64,000 nucleotides of DNA from positions 1-64,000 of the forward strand of contig JAQGDQ010001005.1 in NCBI GenBank assembly GCA_030141605.1, written 5' to 3'. The stretch comes from Tubiluchus corallicola. Taxonomy: Eukaryota > Priapulida > Priapulimorpha > Priapulimorphida > Tubiluchidae. The notes under the pieces were generated by a model, which had not been told where the DNA came from, searched no databases, and saw nothing but the letters and a program-made list of their open reading frames with translations. This document shows positions 21,351 through 36,300 of this stretch, one piece after another. A program made the translations under genes and the position numbers. The first letter of the stretch is position 1, and each line of letters begins with the position of its first letter.

Positions 21351-24300
21351 CTATAAGAAGACAATATCAGGTTAGTTAATTAGTGTTTAACGAGAGTATA
21401 CTAACTATTTAATGTGGTGCACGAATCAAATCACCTATGTGCCATCAACCCAGAGAGCTTTTATAGCCTCCAGCTTTAGCAAAATCTGCTTATGCTACGT
21501 AGAACATTAAAGCTAGATGATTTGCCAATGGAAGGTGGCTATGGAAATGACATTTAGTGCTTGAAAAGAAAATGTGCTGAAACACTATTCTCGATATATG
21601 CTAAAGGTACCAAGTTTCTCCGATGTAAAGGTCAGGGGTCAAGGTCACACAGCAGTAACTCAAGGTTAATGTGCTAGGAGTTCAATCAAGCTTATCTAGG
21701 TTCAATTTCAACATCTCAGTTTGATATAGAAGGAAAAACAGAAATGCCCATCTAAATGGTGAAATGCACGTAACAGTAAAGAACTAGAATGCGAAATTGC
21801 GTTTGTGTGGTAATAAGTCTTTCACGTAAGTTACTTTTGAAAAAATAGTATGTGTCCTTTCAATCTTTTAAAGAGTAGATTGTTTTGAACTACAGTTTAA
21901 GATTGGATCCGGTTTTCCTTTAAATAATTGTGCCTTCCTCACCCATTAAACAGATACATTCTGTTTCGTGTTGAAAAATACAAGAGACATAAAACTTAAA
22001 TCCGAAAACCTCTCAAAATATTTTTCAAGAATATCTTTGAGACAATAAAAGTACTTAGAAATGGCTGTAAAAACCCATCAAATGTAATTTCCGATCTTCA
22101 AAATGTTATTCAACATGATAATAACAGATTTGGATGATGTACATTCAGACTTTGAACAGCTGTATAGCCATTTTGCACAGCATTTTGCAATTCAATGACA
22201 CACAGCGAAAACACAACAAAAACATGGCATCAAGTTTCAATTTCGAAAACTGCAGTTATTTAGAAGGCTGGATTCACTAGATGCTCAATTTGCGATACGC
22301 AGGAAGCTTAGAAAAGAAACCACGACCACAGTTTCAGAAAAGCTCACTGTAGTCGGGCTGGTTTTAAGCCAATCAAACAGATTTGTTCAAATTGAGCCCC
22401 GTGCCAAGAGTACCCTGTATACATGCTCGAGTGGAGGATGCTACCAGGGGCCTATTAACCAATAGGCTAACTAGGCTATAGCCTAGGGTGCCAAAGTTTG
22501 AGGGCGTCGCATTTTAGAAAAAATTCTTATTCTCGGAAAATGAGTATACTTTCATATTTATGTAAAGGGCGCATTTTATAATACACCACAGACAGTTACT
22601 TAGCTCAGCTTCTACATGTATATAAGTGCCACATAACGAACAGGTGCAACATATTACACAACAAGCAGTTGTGCGATCTGCTTGAACGTAAGCACATATA
22701 TGTAATTAATAATGGCAACGTAGACACTAGCTTAGTGTTTCTAATACACGACAAGTAACTGTTTGATTCCTTCATTATATAAGCAGCCATAAGTTCACAA
22801 TACAGATGGGTGGGACAGAATTTTGAGTCTAGGACGTCGTAATGTCTTGATATGTCACTGGACGTTATGATGAATTGATAAATGTCCAGAGTGCACAAAG
22901 TTTGCTGATACTGTGAAGGCAGTGACACCATTCAGTCTGTCCTCGTATATCTATGTTTCAAGATATGTTTCTGATCGTTTGTTTACCTGTTTTGTAATTT
23001 CATTTTAGCGTTGCCATTTAACTTTCTAAAACAAGGTAATTTGCGAGGCCTATTACGAATTAGTCAGATCGTCATTGGATTTTTATTTTTCTAATTTGTG
23101 GATGATATTCAAACCCTCAACACAAGTTAGAACATTGTTTCACAAGAGTGGCTAAATAATTTGGCTGTGCTATCTCTAGAAAATGACATTACAAAAACTA
23201 CTGACTTTGAAATGATTTTGAAAGATTTCTCGAATAAAAAAGCCAGAAAACTCAGATTTTAGAAGGCCTATGCACAAACATTATGTCAGTAATTATCTTT
23301 ACTTGAATAAAACATTAAAACTTTTATATGAGGTTTCTATTTTTCGTGCAGCATTGTGGCTAATATTGGAGCCTCAAGCCTTCAATACTTTTTGGCTGAA
23401 ACTGGCATATTACACGAAGGATCAGTGTTTGCAGGGTAAAAGGCCCACCAAAATTTTCTAATTGGGCCACAGGGTACAAGGCCCACCAACAATTTTCTAA
23501 TTGGGCTACACACTTCCTGCCACTGGTCCTGCATGTAGTAAGACTTCTACTGCACACTTCCAAACTGTAACATGGTAACTAACTGTAGTTATTGTTTAAT
23601 GACACACTGTTCTGTAACATTGCTTTGCAAAGTGAATCATATACAAAGGCTTACTGTTAAGATAGTTTGAAATGGTTACCTGCTCGAACGAATGTAAACC
23701 TGCATCTTTTCCGGCTGCGATCATTTGTTCAAAAATCTCTTTCTTTACATCCTACAAACAAAAATCAATAAGCCATTGCAGTCGTGACCAATCTGTCAGC
23801 AAGAATAAGGAAAGATGATGATTTGTTAAAACTAAATATGGAAGCAAAACGGAATATCAAGAACATTTGCAGTTACTGGTTATAACTAGTTAATGAGTTT
23901 AATCCATTATAGCTTTGCTATTTTATTAATTCCTACTGTTCACTGACCACCATAAGTGTGCTTGAATGACAAAAACGTCCGGAAGTTGGCATATAGCTTT
24001 TCTAGTTATTCACATATCGCGAATCTCTATTTCATGAGGATCATTTTGATACCAAGTTCATGGCTCTATGTTATTTCTAAGCTGAGATAATCCACATTGA
24101 ATTTGAGGTGCAGGCTACAAACCGAAAAGCATAACCTTGAGAAACTCGCTGTTACAGTTTGCCATTGTTTTGGTCATGCTTCTACAAAAACACTCTGCCA
24201 ATGTACGAATTGGTGGTTGCTATGGACTTTGCAAGAGTGAATTGATGTTTAAATGCTGTAGATGGCTCTTCCAAATGAAGACTTGGGCTTGGCAACAGAA

Positions 24301-27300
24301 AAACTGCAAGCAAAATGACTGCTTTCACGAGGTACTAATTGGAGTTTGAAAAAAAAAGATTTTTGACAAAGGTAATATTAGTTTTTAAGCAAAGAAGTGG
24401 GTAAGGAGTTATAAAATTACATTTTTAGGATTTTCTAAACAATTTTCTGTCGTTTTAGTCCAAGCCCAATATATTTAGTGCTTTTGTAAAAAACAAAAAA
24501 TAATATTTCATTCAAGTTTTGATGCATTGTATTCTGAAGCATCATAATACAGTTTTATCTACGTCGACTTGAGGGTGATTTTGGTTTGCAAGATATTTTA
24601 ACATTGATAGATATGCAATATTTCATTTGCTTACTAACAAATCTAATTAGTCATTCTGACGTTAACAGCTAGTTATAAGCAACTAATAAAGTAAACATCA
24701 CATTCTAGGTAGGTTTCTTCTAAAAAAACACCATGAGTTCATTGAATATAGCTCATTGTGATATATCATTAGCTGGATTGATGTACTGATGTACTAGTTG
24801 TACTGACGCTAAAATTTTGGTGCCAATAGACGTTTTGTGTCATACTTTTCTGTTATTTACCATTTCTGTGATTCAGTAGATCAGGGATGTGCAAATTTAA
24901 ATCAGGCCACATTAAACTTTCCCGCAATTCCTGCGGGCCACAGGCAGTTTGATCAAGGACCCAAGTACAGAAAGGCCCGATAACGATTTTTTTGCATCCG
25001 ACCTGCGTACATCATTACTACTGCACTACTACACTCAAGAAACTATTTTAGAAGTGATTAAAATTTATATTACAAACCATATATTTCTACTTTCAGGACA
25101 GATACTGGTAATTTCATTACAATGCATATTAGTAATGTGTATCACACAGTCTGTGTAGTACAGTGACATTAAGCTACAACCGTCTTGTAAGGGTTAATGG
25201 CATCCGATGTAATAGAAAAAACTACCCGCACTATCTTTGGGATCGTGGCACGGACTTCAGCTGGATACACTCAATTAATCGCCCAGGCCGCACTTTCATT
25301 AGGTGGACAAATCTCTTCGCGGGCCGCACAAATTCTCTCGGCGGCCCGCAAGTGGCCCGCGGGCTGCAATTTGCACACCCCTGCATTAGATATTTCGTAA
25401 ATGAAATGCTATCGTATTTTAACAAAATGCTAGTGTAAACTTTAGCTGTCTTCTACTTCATTCATTTTAAAGGCTACCCACAAAATAGTGAGATTTTAAA
25501 ATGAAAAACTAGAAAGTGCAAAGACAGCTAACTGGTTTTATTTATTATCAATATACATAAATTTAATATTAAATCTAAACAAAAAGAAATGCGCTTTTTT
25601 CAAGTTTATGAACTACTGTACCTTGTTCTGACACCAGTCGAGCAAACCAGAACCTTCAATGCTATACTGTCTGGCAAATCTCGGTAGGATTTCCGGATCA
25701 GGAACAATTATGCCAACAAGGCAGGACTGAAAAAGCAACAAAGTGTTAATTCAATGAAACTTATCAAAGGTGAAACTGTTGTAAGACACGTGTAAATGTT
25801 GTTATAAGAGAATTATTAAAAACAAAAATATATTATGCTCCGTATGTCAACAATTCAGCCCTAGAATAATTAAAAACAGTAAACTATTAAGATTTACTAA
25901 GAACAGTGCATATGACGAGAACAAGAGTGAAAAGTTACAGAAAGTATTACTAATTGTTGTAGGTCTTTACAGAGTGAAATTCATTGCATGAACAAAAGCA
26001 GTTCTCCAAAACTAACTTACAGAAAGTATTACTAATTTTTGTAGGTCTTTACAGGGTGAAATTCATTGCATGAACAAAAGCAGTTCTCCAAAACTAACTT
26101 ACAGAAAGTATTACTAATTTTTGTAGGTCTTTACAGGGTGAAATTCATTGCATGAACAAAAGCAGTTCTCCAAAACTAACTTACAGAAAGTATTACTAAT
26201 TTTTGTAGGTCTTTACAGGGTGAAATTCATTGAGTGAACAAAAGCAGTTCTCCAAAACTAGCTGGTCTCTGCATTTACGTTCAATTGCATCTTCGATTCG
26301 AGCAAGTCTAACAGTGCATACCAACCTTTAAACTGTCTCCATGTACGTATGCTTGTGCCACTAATGGACAACGCATGTAAACATTTTCTACTTTCTCGGG
26401 CGCAATGTATTCACCTTGAGAGAGCTTGAAAATGTGCTTCTTACGATCCATTATCTTTAATGTTCCATTCTAAGGCCAAACAAAATATAATAAACGATTA
26501 ACAGAATGAACTGCAATTATTAATAATTTTTTTTGAGAAAAATATAAAACAATTAGGCTCAGCTCAATGAGGTAATGCTATGAAATCACATTGCAGGGAG
26601 AATTTGCTCATTGACAACTAATTTATGAGATGCTGATAATTTTTAGCGCTACATAAATTTACTGTTAAAAGTAAGAAAATGATAAGGCTCCAAAAATTTG
26701 CTCACATGCTTATGTAATCCATACAAATCTAATCTTGCAGTCACCATTTTAAATTTTGCTTAAAAATTTCAGCTGTAGTTTCATTTACAGTGTATCTATC
26801 AAATGCAGAGGCGGAGCAAGGTGGGGGTGACAGGGGGTATCGCCCCCCAGTGCAAGAGTAAGAGGGTGCAAAATTCTTCTAGAGTTCAATGGCTGTTAAT
26901 TATTAATTACTAATCCGACATTAACGAAACAATTAACAAAAGTTTTCAAACTACAACAAAATTGTCTAGTCAGAGATCATCGCAACTGACTTAATTACTG
27001 CATACAGTCTAGAAAAAAGGTTAATGTTGTTACTTAATGGCGTGTGCAAGGTGTCGCATGTAGTCGATCAATAATTCTGGGAGAAACAGAGGCGTTTCTC
27101 TAAATGCCATTGTATTATTATGAAAACCTGTAGTGTTCTGTATCTTTCATAATCTTTGCATTTTTTAATGCTGGAGCTGAACGATTAGGGACAGTCGTGT
27201 TGCACAAAATTAATGCATAGAAAAGAAAGTTATTCCGCTGCAGTGCCACAAATTAAACTTAGGGTGATTCTTATAAAAAAAATGTGTTTATCTTTATCCC

Positions 27301-30300
27301 GTCAGGTTGAAAAAGGAAAGTCAGGCTCCGGGATGCAAAAAACGCACACCCATGAAACAAATGAGCAAAAGATTAAAAGGGCAGGGCGCCAGAAGTTTTT
27401 TTGCCCCCGGGCGCCACAAACACTTGCTTTCCCACTGATTAAATCAATGTAATGCAGAAATTTCAAATAGAGTAACTGTGCTTGTTTACATGCTTTCATC
27501 AATGCCGGTAAGAATTTTATGCTTTAAACTGTAACCCAAAATACAAACATTTGCCTATTAAGCATCATTGAAAGTTAAGGAAGCTGGGGAAATACCGGAA
27601 GCCAGGTGCCAATGTCACCAGTGTGAAGCCATCCGTCTTCATCTAAAACTTCGGCTGTCTTCTTACGATCATGGAAATACCCGACAAAAACGCTTGGCCC
27701 TTTGAGACAAACCTGGAAACAGAATCAATAAACCTAAACTCGGTGCTATGCAAAAGTTTCTAAGCAGGTATGTAAAAATCGCAAGCTTTTCTTCTTTTAA
27801 AGAAATGGCAAAAACGGTCACACTTAAGTACAAATAGATAGATGAATACAGACTGTAATGTAAAAGTGATTGCATGACATAGCTAGATTGTAATGTCTTT
27901 TCTCAGTAATTTTTAGGTTTTGCTAATCAAATAACATATAATTAGATAGTTAGAAAAACAATAGTGCAGATAGAGTGGAACACAAAATTGTAGCTGTGCG
28001 AAAAGTAGGAAAGAGCTATTTTTACCAGAAAAAACACAAAAAAGCGAGTAGAAACCTGCATAAAATTGTAATAATTAGGAAAAGATTAACATTCTAAAAT
28101 ATTTCAAAGAAACTGCAACTAAAAAGGGACATTGTCTTTTAATATATGATCTTGTGCACAGTTCACATATGTATACGGCCTACAGCAATGAGAAAACTTA
28201 GAGAATATGGCTCATGAAACTACCCAACACAGACCAACCTATTGGTCTTTACTAACTAGGTTTGGTACACACGCACGCAACCACGCACGCACACCACACA
28301 ACCATGCATGCATGCGCGCACAAACACAGCGACCACTCACTTGTACTCTTGCCTCCCAAAAAGTAGGAACTACAAGGTAACGAAACATATTTGACTCGTG
28401 TCTGCACATAGCTCTGCACGTTTCAAAGTTCACATTTCTAAAACTTACGAATTGCTTGCAATTTTGAACAAGGAAATATTAAAATAACGTCGTGGACTTG
28501 AGGACTAATGCAAGGAATTGATAACTCATTGTAACTGACCTCGCCTCTTCCATCTACTGCAAAGTAATCCATCTCAGGTACATCAGCTAATTTTATCTGA
28601 CAACAACCAATCGGTGGTCCAACATGGCCCGGGTTGTTGTCTCCTATTACCGTTACTGTACACGGTGCCACACATTCTGTTTGTCCATAGCCTTCAAGAA
28701 CCTGAAAAACAATCATCGTATTTAGCCTGTAGTCACAGAAAACACTGTAAACAGAGGTTAATACCACTGAATGCTTTATTAACATAATCAGCATGTCCAA
28801 TATAACATAAATGTCCAACAGCTCCCATAAAGTAGATTAACCTGACTGTTGAGAGCACAGGTGTGTAATAACAGACAGGTGACTAGTAGGTAACAAACAG
28901 AAAACCTGGCCAAAACTGGCCATCTGGTCACAGATGGCGCCTCGTGCACGATAAGTAAGATTAACAAAAAAAAGCTAAGTCTGCTACATAGCCTGTTTTG
29001 CCTAACGAACTTTACATGTACATACAAAACTATCTTTTCAAATAAATGAAGATGTTACCAGATTTTTTGTGATAATCAGGTAGAGGTTCTAACGACTAAG
29101 ATCTCACTTAATTACTTAATCCCAAAGCAGTTTTGAGGCTTTGTGAAATCACACGTGAAATCTCAAAGGCATGTTTAAAGAAAAACCGGGGCTGATTGTG
29201 TAAACGTTAGTTCAAAATAAAGTATGTTCTAAAATATTGAAAACTACAACAGCTTTTCTTAAATCAAAGCTTAGATTAAATAATAATTACCTCAGATAGT
29301 TAAATTTTGTTAAACTTTCAAAGTTATGCGTGCCTCAGAGAATCTACCGCCAGTAAAAGGGAAACAGCAAATTCCAACAGCTAAAATGCAGTTTATTTTA
29401 AATGAACTCGACAAAAGAATACCAGGTTATAGTAAAAGGTCTAGTTAATCAGACCACCATGATCGAGATGATCTCCTCGACCAATACCTAACTCTTATTC
29501 GTCATCATCATCATCTTACATTCTGCACTGTTAACGCAAACACAACCAATAACATTGGCACACTAACGCAGGGAAAGGCGCCTTTTTGTCACATTCGCTT
29601 GACCGACAAATAGGCGCTGTATCATGATAAGCACGATTATGAAGCGTAGTGTTCGTCTGTGACGTCAGTGTGACAGAGAGCTCACTTTTGTGACGTAACA
29701 TCAGCATCTTATAACAATCTTCGCTTACGGAAACGTGCTTGATGTGCAGGGAAGATGCCTGCCATTGCACAAACTGTGGTTAGTTTGTGGCGTAAGCGAT
29801 AGCTGTGTTCAACTGTCATTAATTAACTGTCCAAGCTAATTATTCAATATTAGAAATAATTGCTAACTTTTATAGACAAGAAAATGGACAGTAAATTGAA
29901 ATGAAACTGAGTCTAATCAGTCATCTGGTTTTCCTTGGATGGTGAAGTTAACCTTATTCATTCAGAAGTATCAAAGTTATCATGAAATGTGTCATCATAA
30001 GTACAACACTTCGTAATTTCCCACGTCTACTGCAGCAGTCATATCACAATCCTGGTACAGATTAAGCAAAAGAAGGCATCACTGATAAATCTTTAGAGCT
30101 GATGTCAACATAGCGCAATCTATCATCTTTCTTCCTACCATTTCCACTAACACATCCTTCTACCTTTCCTGTGTGATCTAACCTTTCTCCCAGTTCTTTT
30201 TTTGTTCACTCATCCATTCTTTTTTTATCAGGTTAACATAACAGCGGGCTTATACAAGCCTTTGCTTCTCTAGCCCACAGCAGCACAATTATTCTTTTAT

Positions 30301-33300
30301 GATAACGACAGTGTATGAAACATAACAATTTAATACAGTATGACGTAATAATTTTGATGTCACTGTGTGCTTTATATATTGTACTGAATGTGATAATAGT
30401 AATAAATAATTAAAATGATCAACATTGCTGTGGTCAATTTTTTTATAAGCTATTCTTTATTTACAAACATTGTTGATTTAATTAGACGTATTAAAATAAT
30501 TCACTATATTTGAGACTTTTCCTTTTATTCTACCAAGGTTTCATGTAAGTTGAAATTTCTTTGTAAATTTTGCCAATAATTTCAACATAAGAAATTTCAG
30601 AAACTTATGCAGATCTTCGACACATTTCACAATCTCCCAATTTAAGTTTTAGCAACACGGGCCCTGGTGATCTCATTTCCTGATGTAGAATAAGCTACGT
30701 ACCACGCATCCCGACGCACAACGAATAAAGTTGAGCACTTTTTCCGACACTGGAGCAGAACCGGTCACTATAAGTCGAACGCGACCGCCCAGACTTGCTT
30801 GGACCTTTCGAAACACCAACCGGTCCCAGACGCTATTGTTGCGAATAATACCCCTGTAATAATTCATAATAGTTAGTTGAGCTAGTTTTGGTTAAAAGTC
30901 AGTAACAATAATGGGTACAAGAAGAAAAGAGGAGTTCACACACACGTGCAGTATAATTTGAAATATTTAAACTTGGGATGCAACGGATCAGCTTTTGCTG
31001 GTTCCAGATTGAATATGGATCTGCATGTACAGGGTGCATAAGATTATGGATATATATAAGATAAATAAAATAGCTTATTTTATGGATTTTTGAAATTTTA
31101 TTTTATGGATATCAATAAAATAAGAAATAGACTATATCTGGAACGAGATGCCCAGGGGGAAATCAATTAAAAAGTAAAAACAGGAGTGCTTGAAACGTGT
31201 TTTTAAACACGCAGGACTTAGTTTTAATTTTATCGGTTTCGTTTTAATTTTATCGGTTTCATATCACTTCAAATTTAATCAAATTTTACGAGACAATGGC
31301 TGGGTCTCTCTCAGTTATTTTCAGACCGAACTCCAGCTCATGCTTTGGTTGAAACTTCGCCATCTTGATAACAAAAAGACAATGAGAAAAAAACAATGTA
31401 AAATAGCAAATCCGGAAATGCGCTTTTGTTGGTTTGTTTTCTTTCTCTTTCTCTCCTTCTAATGTTCGTTTTCAGTGTTGCCAATGCTTACAACTCGTTA
31501 CTTTGTACAAAAAATCACAAAAAAATATTTTTTTATTTTATGCATTTCTTATTTTATGGATTTTTGGTCTTATTTTATGGATATCCATAATCTTATGCAG
31601 CTTGTGCATGTACCAGGTCCCATTTGTGATCTGATTCCACATCCAGATCTACAGATTAATGTAAATGACATTTCATTTGTTTAGCTATTTCTTCATGCGG
31701 TTGCATTACCTGTCCATTTTAGGGACATTGTGTAATTTTAAGCGGAAACACTACAAACACTGATGCACACTAAGTTTGTATACTTCATCCTTACTCGGTT
31801 TAAACTAAAAAACTGCTAAATTATGCTTTAGTGGAAGTAGACAGCTCTAAATTTTTAGCTGTCACTTTTCCAGCAACAGCAGTATTCTTTGTACTATTTG
31901 CTTCAAGAAACCATAGGGTGAAGATTGCTGGTATAAATACTAACTGATACTTTGAGAAACCTCTGAAGATTTTAATAGAATCCTTTAAATTCTTTAAAAA
32001 AATTAAAACTATTGGGATAATTAAACCATTATGCACATTTTTTCTCACCCGCTTTAATTTTTTTCACAGCCGGTATTTTACACATAGAAAAACAGAAATA
32101 CAAAAGGTGAAAAAACCCATGAAAATTTCTGCTGCATCAAATTCACTAAAATTACCGATATCGGGATCAGGATCCGGATCAGATACGTCCCTAATTTAAA
32201 TCACTTAATTAAAATTTGTAAAATTTGTGACTGCACAAGTCTAAAAAAGATATGTACCAGTGGAACTCAAACGCACACAAGAGCATATATACCCGCCACT
32301 GAGAGACACAAAAAAGAGGAGGATAACTCATAGGAATACCTTTTTAACTCCGCCTCTTTGCTCCTTAAGGCCATATTAAAAAGCATAGTCTTTGTTCGAC
32401 TGCCACGAACTCCTTGCAATACCTAATAACAAAGAATTTTAACTCATTTCTATGTAACAAATGTACACATCACTATATGTTAATGATTTTAAATAGTGTT
32501 TTCATCTGGTAACCGGGTACGCAAGTAATTAGCCGCTTTGTTAATTGCTTGAGTCTGATGATTGTACCCAGTTCCAATAATGAAAATGCAGACATTATTT
32601 GTAATACGATATCCATTGTTTAAGAGCGTAAAATTTCAATGCCACCTTGTACTGTTCATTACTAGCAGACTATAATTAACTACTAAGTTGGCAGCCCAAT
32701 TGGGAGATGGCAGATCAAACCACTTTTGCAAAAGGGGTGAGCTACAAAAACAAACTGTGATTTCGTTACGGAGAGGTTATTTATCCACAGAAAGTTGTTT
32801 ATTAACATTTAAAAACCTATTCCAGGCCAGCTTAACGCACACCAAAAAGATAATATAGATTATTTTATTCCCTATATCTCTACCCTGTATTAATAGTGTT
32901 CAGCGCGGTACCTAGGCTGGCTTAATATAGCTGACACATTGATAAGTTAAAATGTGCAATAGAGTAATTAAAAAGTCTGGCAGATAAAAACTAAGTCAAC
33001 TGCTTGTGGCAAAACACTAACTTTTGCAATTTACAGTTCAGGCTTTCAGGGTGTAATAACCAAATGCTTGTTGTTCACATAACAGTGCAGTTAGCTAATA
33101 CCAGTGGTTGCTTTTACTTGCAAATGTAAATGATCTTAATTTCTTCAATGTTGCTGAAATCTTAACCATCGGGTACCTGACGGGTATAAGGAAAAGCATA
33201 GTCGAGTCCAGGGGTTATTTCAAGGGGGGGGGGGAAGTGGGGATACTTCCCCGGGGCCTCACCCTCCAGGGGGGCCTCGCGCCAAGGTAATTTTTTTTTT

Positions 33301-36300
33301 GCTTTATGCAAACATACTGCCTCCTCTCTCCCCCCCCCTCTCTCTCTCTCTCTTGCCGCACGGACGCCCATTGCCAGTATTGACAGTTTTTCTTTCAATT
33401 GTTCTTTTCTTTAACAACTGTATAACTCCATATTTTCTCTTCGAAAATGCTTCTCCGGCATTCTAGCAGTTCAAAAATTTTCTGGGCGCCAACCATGGTG
33501 GCAACCCCCCCCATGGGGCCTCACACGCCCCACTTCCCCGGGCCTCGCCTAGGCTGAAATAGGCCCTGATCGAGTCTGATTTCTGCTACCTGTTCAAATA
33601 CTAATTTTAAGGTAATGTCATGTGACTACAGTGTTTTTAAAGCTTTAGGAAAGAATGTAGCTGACTGAGTCTATCTCATATATAACCAGTAAACTGGTTT
33701 AGAGCTAACAACCTTAAACAGGTCTCAAATATAACAGCTAGTATTTTTGTCTCTAGCACACTAATAGCTTGAATACATATTTGTGCCACTATTAGATCTT
33801 ACCTTGTCATATATTCTGTTGAGCAGTCTTGGAACGGTGATGAAGATGGTTGGCTTTAATTCTTTGATGTCGTCCATCAGCGTCTTTATGTCGCCCATAT
33901 AGAATCCCATGCAGCCACCAATGGTATAAATGCAACACTGAAACGAAAACACAAAACAATGCAGTCTCAGACAACTGTTTATCGCTATGCATTCTGGGAC
34001 TGCATATAGAATCCCATGCAGCCACAAATGGTATAGATGCAACACTGAAACGAAAACGCAAAACAATGCAGTCTCAGACAATTGTTTATCGCTATGCATT
34101 CTGGGACTGCTTGTAGATGCTGTTTGACGTTGATGACACATTTCTTGATATTGATGGATGTAATCAAATTCTGATAAATCTTGTTTCTAGAAGTGTAAGT
34201 ACTAGAATCTAGAGGCAGTAATATTTTGTACTATAAATCATTACTGTATGGTCAAACATGCATGCTAATGTCTATGTTGAAGGTATACTACCTAATGTAC
34301 TATAAACAACTTTACCTAAATTATTAAAATAAAATTCATTTTTCTCCACCTACAATATAATACACATTGTAACCACATTGGCAGTCTGCAACGGTGCAAT
34401 CAGGGGCGTATTAACCAATAGGCTAACTAGGCTATAGCCTAGGGCATCAGAATTTTAAAAAAAATTCTTATTCTTCTCGGAAAATGTGTATCAGTTCATA
34501 TTCATGTAAAGCATTGCATAACACACCACAGGCAGTTACTGAAACCAGTTGCTATATAAGTGCCACATAACGAACAAGTACAAGATACTACACAACAAGT
34601 AGTTGTCCAGAGCGACTGTATATAAGTGCTGTTCATATACACGCAATTAACAACGACTATGTAGAAACTTAGTTGATATTATTACTAATACACCACAAGT
34701 AATTGTTTAATCTGCATAGTACATAAACATAAACTCGCAATATAGATTGATGGGACAGACCTATCAGCCTATGGCATCGTGAGGTCTTGATACGCCTCTG
34801 AGTGTAATAGTTGAATAATATATAGGTAAGTAAGGCCTAATAGTTAGTAATGAGTGAAAAGGAGAGAGGATAGCGAGCCGATCAAAAGGTCAACAAGTCA
34901 GCCGTCCTTTTAATGTTAAAATAGTAAATGACCACAGGCAGCATTAGTGATTAATGATGTACAGATAATTAATTAATTCAATCAGTTAAAAAAGGAGGTA
35001 GCCAACATATATGCACATATATATATTACAGTTAGGTTGATAAATGAATGTTTAGTTAAACAAAATCATAATGTATTAACTTACAGTGACAGAAAAGAAT
35101 CAATTATGCCTTTTAAATATAACCTAGGTAAAAAATCGTATAGTAAACCTGCACCATAGACGCAGACCATATGTGCTACAGTCTAAGTCATAAGTCATTT
35201 ATTTCACCTTACACATTTACAATGGTTACATATACAATATCTAGTGAAAGGGCCTACAATGAACGTAATACAAATAAGAAATACTGCACAGGAAAAGCCT
35301 CAAACACTGTTCACTTATGCACGAAGGTAAATGTGTTGCGGGCAATCAAAAAGCAGGGCTTGTTAGATTATCCCACACAGTGAAAGAAAAAAAGTAATGG
35401 AAATAATCTGAAAATTTAAAGTGAATCGTTTGATGAAAAAAAACTTTAGTGCTTAAAATGCAATGATGTAATGAATGAAGCTCATATATGGGATGATATA
35501 AAAGATAGAAAGACTATTATTTTTTAATAGTATGTAAAATTAAGATAACTTTACATTTAAAATTAAAATAAGTCTACATTAGATGTGTCTAGAATATCGT
35601 GTTATTACCATACCTGTACTGTACGCTCAAACATATGTGCCAGTGGTAAATAGGAAATCATTATCTCACGACTCTGGGTAACCGCATCACCCTAAACAAA
35701 AATGGGGAAGAACTTCTTTAGTTGTTAAATTATACGTTAAATTCCTCTAATCCTCTGAGTAAAACTTAGTGCAACCTTGCTGTTTCTAAATTAACAATAT
35801 TGTACGTAACTTATACACTTTGAGTTAATGTTAATGTTAAGCCAAGGTCCTGAAACTTGACAGACACTTGAGAGTTTAACAAGCTTGACATTTTAACATA
35901 GTTTTCATTCTAATACTTCTCATAAAAGCGAGGTTAGGATTAAAGCCTTCCAAGTCTAGCAAATTTCTTTCAAGAACGAGTGAATTAGCACCTGTAAATG
36001 CTTATAAGTGTTCAGATTTGTAGTTGTCTCTGGCGGGCGGTTCCTGTATAGGTACTCTGGAACTGCAACACCCCCCATTTTCACTCAATATTATCGATAA
36101 TATTCAGTATAATAAGTCTTTTTTCTTTAGTTCTTTTTTATACTTGTATGAAACTAGAGCACGTGAGGGTAGTACTGTTTGCTTCACAGCCCAGCACAGT
36201 GGTGTGTTCAGCTGCTGTGTGCATGTAGCCATGGTAGCGTCTGCTGCTAGGTTGAAAAGTACTGTCTTTCACACAGTTTGTTGTCAGTTTCTATGGTGCT

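Noticed and set aside
33807-34167. Extended minus-strand frames around ACSL exon 9
   Set aside because: They read through the intron because of the 107-bp duplication; only 33803-33937 is the real exon.
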